Shown piece after piece: positions 22,200 to 31,889 of a DNA stretch of 31,889 nucleotides. Location: the NCBI GenBank assembly GCA_013115135.1, contig JABANP010000571.1:1-31889 (forward strand). Direction: 5' to 3'. The position numbers were made by a program, and so were the translations under genes. The DNA comes from Perkinsus olseni. Taxonomy: Eukaryota; Perkinsozoa; Perkinsida; Perkinsidae. Numbering within the stretch: position 1 is the stretch's first letter; each line of letters starts with the position of its first letter. The notes beneath the pieces are model-generated. The model had not been told where the DNA came from and made no database searches. It saw only the letters and a list, made by a program, of their open reading frames with translations.

Positions 22200-22290
22200 T
22201 GAAAAAAGGAGAGGAGGCTAACTACCGGATGCCCACCTCCACTATTCACGCAACTCAAAGACCACCGTAAACAGAGACAGTATTTTCATA

Positions 22291-28939
<6,649 letters not shown>

Positions 28940-28974
28940 CCTTCCATACAGAAAATTCCAGGCCCAACAAATCC

Positions 28975-29268
28975 CTAGGTGGTGAGTTCTACTGGTGACC
29001 CGAGAAGCCCGCATGAAAGTGACCGAAAAGCCATCGCCATAAAACCACAGAAAGCATCCCTCCTCCACCTCACTACCTGCTCCATCCTCGAGGTTGGCTC
29101 CATAGTAAAGCAAAACCCTTTAACCTCTACAAAGCACTGCGGCAGCTGCTCTGGTCGATCAATCCCTCCTCGGCGCAGCAGGTCTCGGAAGTCGGAACCT
29201 GAAACCACCAGAAGCGGTTCCTGGGCGAACTCGCTCAGAATGGCAACCTCGAGACGATGAAACGAATC
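28975..29268 (-). CDS. Unrecognised gene piece upstream of NSF
   Basis: After a GGGCAG acceptor at 29269, the frame reads DSFHRLEVAILSEFAQEPLL, then SGSDFRDLLRRGG and QLPQCFVE. Shortly after, another frame looks coding (YYGANLEDGAGSEVEEG, then CFLWFYGDGFSVTF). Only about a dozen bases separate them, too few for an intron, so a frameshift or indel is likely. The second frame stays open into the NSF start at 28939. No family recognised. Confidence 0.35.
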   Translation of the reverse strand, partial: DSFHRLEVAILSEFAQEPLLVVSGSDFRDLLRRGGIDRPEQLPQCFVEVKGFCFTMEPTSRMEQVVRWRRDAFCGFMAMAFRSLSCGLLGSPVELTT

Positions 29269-29339
29269 CTGCCCTCAGGAAAATTATACGCGGCAATTTT
29301 TTTCGCGAACTAGGCCTTCGTAACGAAAAAAGCGGAGCT

Positions 29340-29382
29340 CGACACAAAGTTTCGGGTTCGAACCCCAGCACGGACTTTTTTC
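29340..29382 (+). pseudogene. tRNA-like 3' half with T run
   Basis: TTCGGGTTCGAACCCC at about 29351-29366 is a B-box T arm, then AGCACGGAC and TTTTTT, a Pol III-type stop. No 5' half with a matching acceptor is found nearby. Confidence 0.45.
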
Positions 29383-29540
29383 CGTATTTTTTCGGGTTCG
29401 TCTACAACAGTCCACGGCGGTTTTGCTTGGTGGAACGGGGATGGGAGCGATTTCGTATTTTTTTGTAGAATACACAAACCGCGTGCTTTCGAATGGTATG
29501 TGTCTCGCGAGTTGAATCGACATAGTCGTGGAGAAATAAT

Positions 29541-29568
29541 TTGAACGAACGAACGAACGAACGAACGC
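29541..29568 (+). repeat. GAAC microsatellite
   Basis: About six GAAC units in a row. Confidence 0.95.
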
Positions 29569-29807
29569 ACAAAAAAGCGTAGAAGTGACAGTATATGCTC
29601 CGGTCGCTTCGCTCGCTCCGCAATTTAGGATTTTTCTGTAAAAATTCTATTAATCCTGCTTAGTCTTATCATGAAAATAGTAAGAAATAACTGTTCACGT
29701 TCTGTAAATTGGCAAACACATCATCGAATAGATTTTTCGTTGATGCCGTTTCCGAAATGATCCGTCTCGTGCTAACTAGTAGGGATACATAACCCGAGTA
29801 AACCCGA

Positions 29808-29990
29808 ATGACTTGCGCACAGTTCAATATGTTAAACATAAACAGTCCGAACAACATGATCCACGACCGAGACGTCACACAGTTATTGCGCGGTCATTTC
29901 GGTAATTTCACCAACTACCAAGAAGCGCGCTTCAATTCAAAACGGCGGTTGTTAGATTCATCATCTGAAGCTTTCAAACGAGAATTCTGA
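29808..29990 (+). CDS. Possible small unrecognised protein
   Basis: A 60-residue frame from ATG (MTCAQFNMLNINSPNNMI) to TGA, with RDVTQLLRGHFGNFTNYQE and a basic end. The composition is protein-like. Further plus-strand protein-like pieces follow at about 30030-30115 (EPSIVAFYDDNSPTPVDELP) and 30118-30212 (GQVLAGQIIRLKGDGWAV), so this may be one exon of a larger gene, but I could not join them. Confidence 0.25.
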   Translation: MTCAQFNMLNINSPNNMIHDRDVTQLLRGHFGNFTNYQEARFNSKRRLLDSSSEAFKREF

Positions 29991-30308
29991 CAACAACCGC
30001 TCTTTTCCGAAAAATTTTCATCATCTAGCCATTCCCTAGCCTCGAGAGAACCCTCAATCGTCGCCTTTTACGACGACAATTCCCCTACACCCGTCGATGA
30101 ACTACCATTGCAATAAATCCTGTTGGTGAAGGCCAGGTCTTGGCCGGGCAAATTATCCGCTTGAAGGGTGATGGCTGGGCCGTTGCTGGAGCGACTCGCG
30201 GGCTCTCTTGAAACTGGTGGGGCACGCATAAGGAAAAATACACAACTACACGGAAATAGTATTGCAGGAAATTATAGAATCATACCAAATTATTCGTAAC
30301 TTCTCGTG

Positions 30309-30375
30309 GGCGTGAGTTTAAAGATCAACGCTGACAATACGACCAGCAACGCTGCATCTTTCTGAGGGGGGTCAG
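30309..30375 (+). repeat. Dispersed short repeat, copy C
   Basis: GTGAGTTTAAAGATCAACGC, then TGACAATACG, and CATCTTTCTGAGGGGGGTC further on, matching 21170-21245 block for block. Confidence 0.7.
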
Positions 30376-30869
30376 GACAGCCTCCCCTGCCAATCAACTA
30401 TGAAGAGAGCGTGGCGACCAAGACGATGAATCACCTCAAGGGAGGATTCGGAGAGGTTCCCCTGAGCCCGGTCTCATCCGCAGAAGCTCCGCAGTGTCAT
30501 TTTGAGGGGCCTGATCGCCCCACCCCTGCCAAGATTCAAAATTGCCTCTCCCAGTTTAGTATTCATCATGACCGATATGTTCTCGATTTGACGGGAAACA
30601 ACGAGCTGACCTGACTCGAAGGCCATCGACCGGGTCCACCAACTCAAAAGTTTTGCGAAAGGGAATTCGGAAATTCAAATTAGATAAGGGGTTTGGATTC
30701 CTAACAAGAATCTGGCTCGATTCGTCGCTATCGCCCTCCCAGACCAAAGCGAGAACATCGCTCAGCAGCAGAGTTGCTTCTCTCCCCAGCGTCGCTCACG
30801 GCGTTTACCAACGACGATCTACCTACCATGTCCCATTCTCGCCTATACTATCTATTTGCGAGTCACACA

Positions 30870-30900
30870 TCACGACCGCGGGTTCGACCCCGGGGTAGTC
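30870..30900 (+). pseudogene. tRNA-like B-box hairpin
   Basis: ACCGCGGGTTCGACCCCGGG forms a strong T-arm-like hairpin around a B box. The rest of a tRNA is not visible. Confidence 0.35.
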
Positions 30901-31563
30901 CGTTTTGAAGAACTAATTAGTATTTTGATATTGCTCGCCCGAGAGCCCATGAATGATCCGAGTTGAGTTCATATTGACCGTGCCCGCCTCGACTCAAGAT
31001 CTCGGCATTTGACGTTGAGTCACGCGGGTGGCAAACGGCAGCGCTGAGTGGGTGAATTTACGGTATGGCAGCGGTTAGACACGGCGGCTCATCAGCACCG
31101 TGTCGACCGTCCGCATTCCCATACGGTCGAATTCCTGTTCCGCCGACTGACTCTGAATGCTTGGACAGCGTCACTCGAGAGACCAACAAAAACGACAAAC
31201 GTGACGAGACGAAAAGGTCATGACGACATGAACTGGGCGCGCTCATCGAAGGCAACTCACTAGGAACACCATGGTCGAGTATCCTAGGGGCCTTGTTTAT
31301 GTCAATCGACAGTCTGGGCGAGCCACGAGTACAATCATCGACCGATATTCACCGTCCATTATTTTTATGTTAGTCACAAGGGAACACCTTGCACGTAGAG
31401 CTTAAGGCTAGGCTTCCTAACGCCCGAGTGACTTGGCCCAAGACAGTGGGGTAGGAGAGGCTTCGGGAGAATGTGAAGGAACTTTCCGGGCCTTGGTGCT
31501 GGCAGACCCGCTTGTTGGTGCTGCATGACCCCCCAGGGAACAAGCCAGGCGTTCAATACTAGA

Positions 31564-31735
31564 CTGCTGCCTCCCCTAGCTTCAACAGCCTTCCCAGGAT
31601 CGCCTTGAATTCAATCCTGGGAGCGCTGGTGGGATCCAGGAGAGGCGATAGTGTTTTGAACACCCCCCAACAACGCTCGGTCGGGGTCGCTTCTTACACG
31701 GTTACTTCCATCAGGAAGGCTCTCACGAAGCTCAG
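31564..31735 (+). repeat. Dispersed repeat, copy 2 (inverted relative to copy 1)
   Basis: Matches the reverse strand of 5550-5790, with the same CTAGCTTCAACAGCC, GGGATCCAGGAGAGGC and GGTCGCTTCTTACACGGTTA blocks. It lacks a roughly 30-bp segment present in copy 1. Confidence 0.8.
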
Positions 31736-31889
31736 TCATGCTTCTGCAGAAGTATCCGACTTAAAGGCGCAGCGTGCTCGTCTAAGTGCCACGAAGGGTG
31801 TCATACCGGTGCGGATGATATCATAATCGATTACAATGGCGAGCGCTAACCTCAGATAGCTCTATCATTGGGCCTGCGTACCCCTCACC

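Larger units (their letters stand above)
30213..31889. other. Mostly unassigned right end
   Basis: No recognised gene. Open frames at 30411-30614, 30653-30898 and 31048-31263 (plus) lack domains. The region carries a dispersed repeat (30309-30375), a tRNA-like relic (30870-30900) and the second copy of the repeat seen at 5.6 kb. Confidence 0.4.

Noticed and set aside
29340..29430. Circularly permuted tRNA
   Set aside because: The 3' half precedes any 5' half, but no downstream segment pairs with CACGGAC as a permuted gene would need.

Overview
This is eukaryotic nuclear DNA from a protist. Genes are cut by many short introns (mostly about 45-600 bp, GT...AG), exons are often 30-150 bp, and genes lie close together. 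I rebuilt the genes by hand from protein similarity and splice phase. The mix of a flagellar-type/degenerate EF-hand protein, a small four-helix membrane protein family, secreted orphan proteins, and ordinary eukaryotic trafficking genes suggests an alveolate; a Perkinsus-like organism is my best guess, at low to moderate confidence.

Layout. Positions 1-0.5 kb: 3' part of an unrecognised minus-strand gene leaving the left edge. 1.49-2.1 kb: a tRNA-Val-like relic and a tandem array of a 23-bp unit. 2.2-2.7 kb: two tentative small minus-strand gene pieces. 2.9-4.25 kb: a five- or six-exon multi-span membrane protein (minus). 4.3-6.0 kb: mostly non-coding, with hairpins and one dispersed repeat. 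6.0-7.0 kb: a secreted orphan protein (plus). 7.9-12.7 kb: one or two plus-strand genes, with a GNW-motif N-terminal block and a calcyphosin-like C-terminal block. 13.6-14.8 kb: two minus-strand orphans, one with a signal peptide.

The best part is 15.7-28.9 kb, four minus-strand genes head to tail: NSF/Sec18 (AAA+ ATPase that disassembles SNARE complexes), a small coiled-coil protein, a 147-residue PHD-finger protein, and a complete ten-exon, 398-residue Atg18/WIPI PROPPIN (autophagy, PI3P binding). Gaps are about 90 bp, a slight overlap, and 116 bp. A complete tRNA-Val(UAC) gene sits inside an NSF intron on the same strand. NSF and Atg18 both serve membrane traffic, but I see no proof that they are co-regulated. 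29-31.9 kb is mostly unassigned and carries tRNA-like relics, dispersed repeats and weak coding candidates.

Non-coding patterns of note: a 16-bp GC-rich motif found three times, each in an intron and in sense orientation; an AAGATAC core shared by the tandem array and many introns; several tRNA 3'-half-like elements; and two apparent frameshifts, both at G runs, which look like assembly indels.
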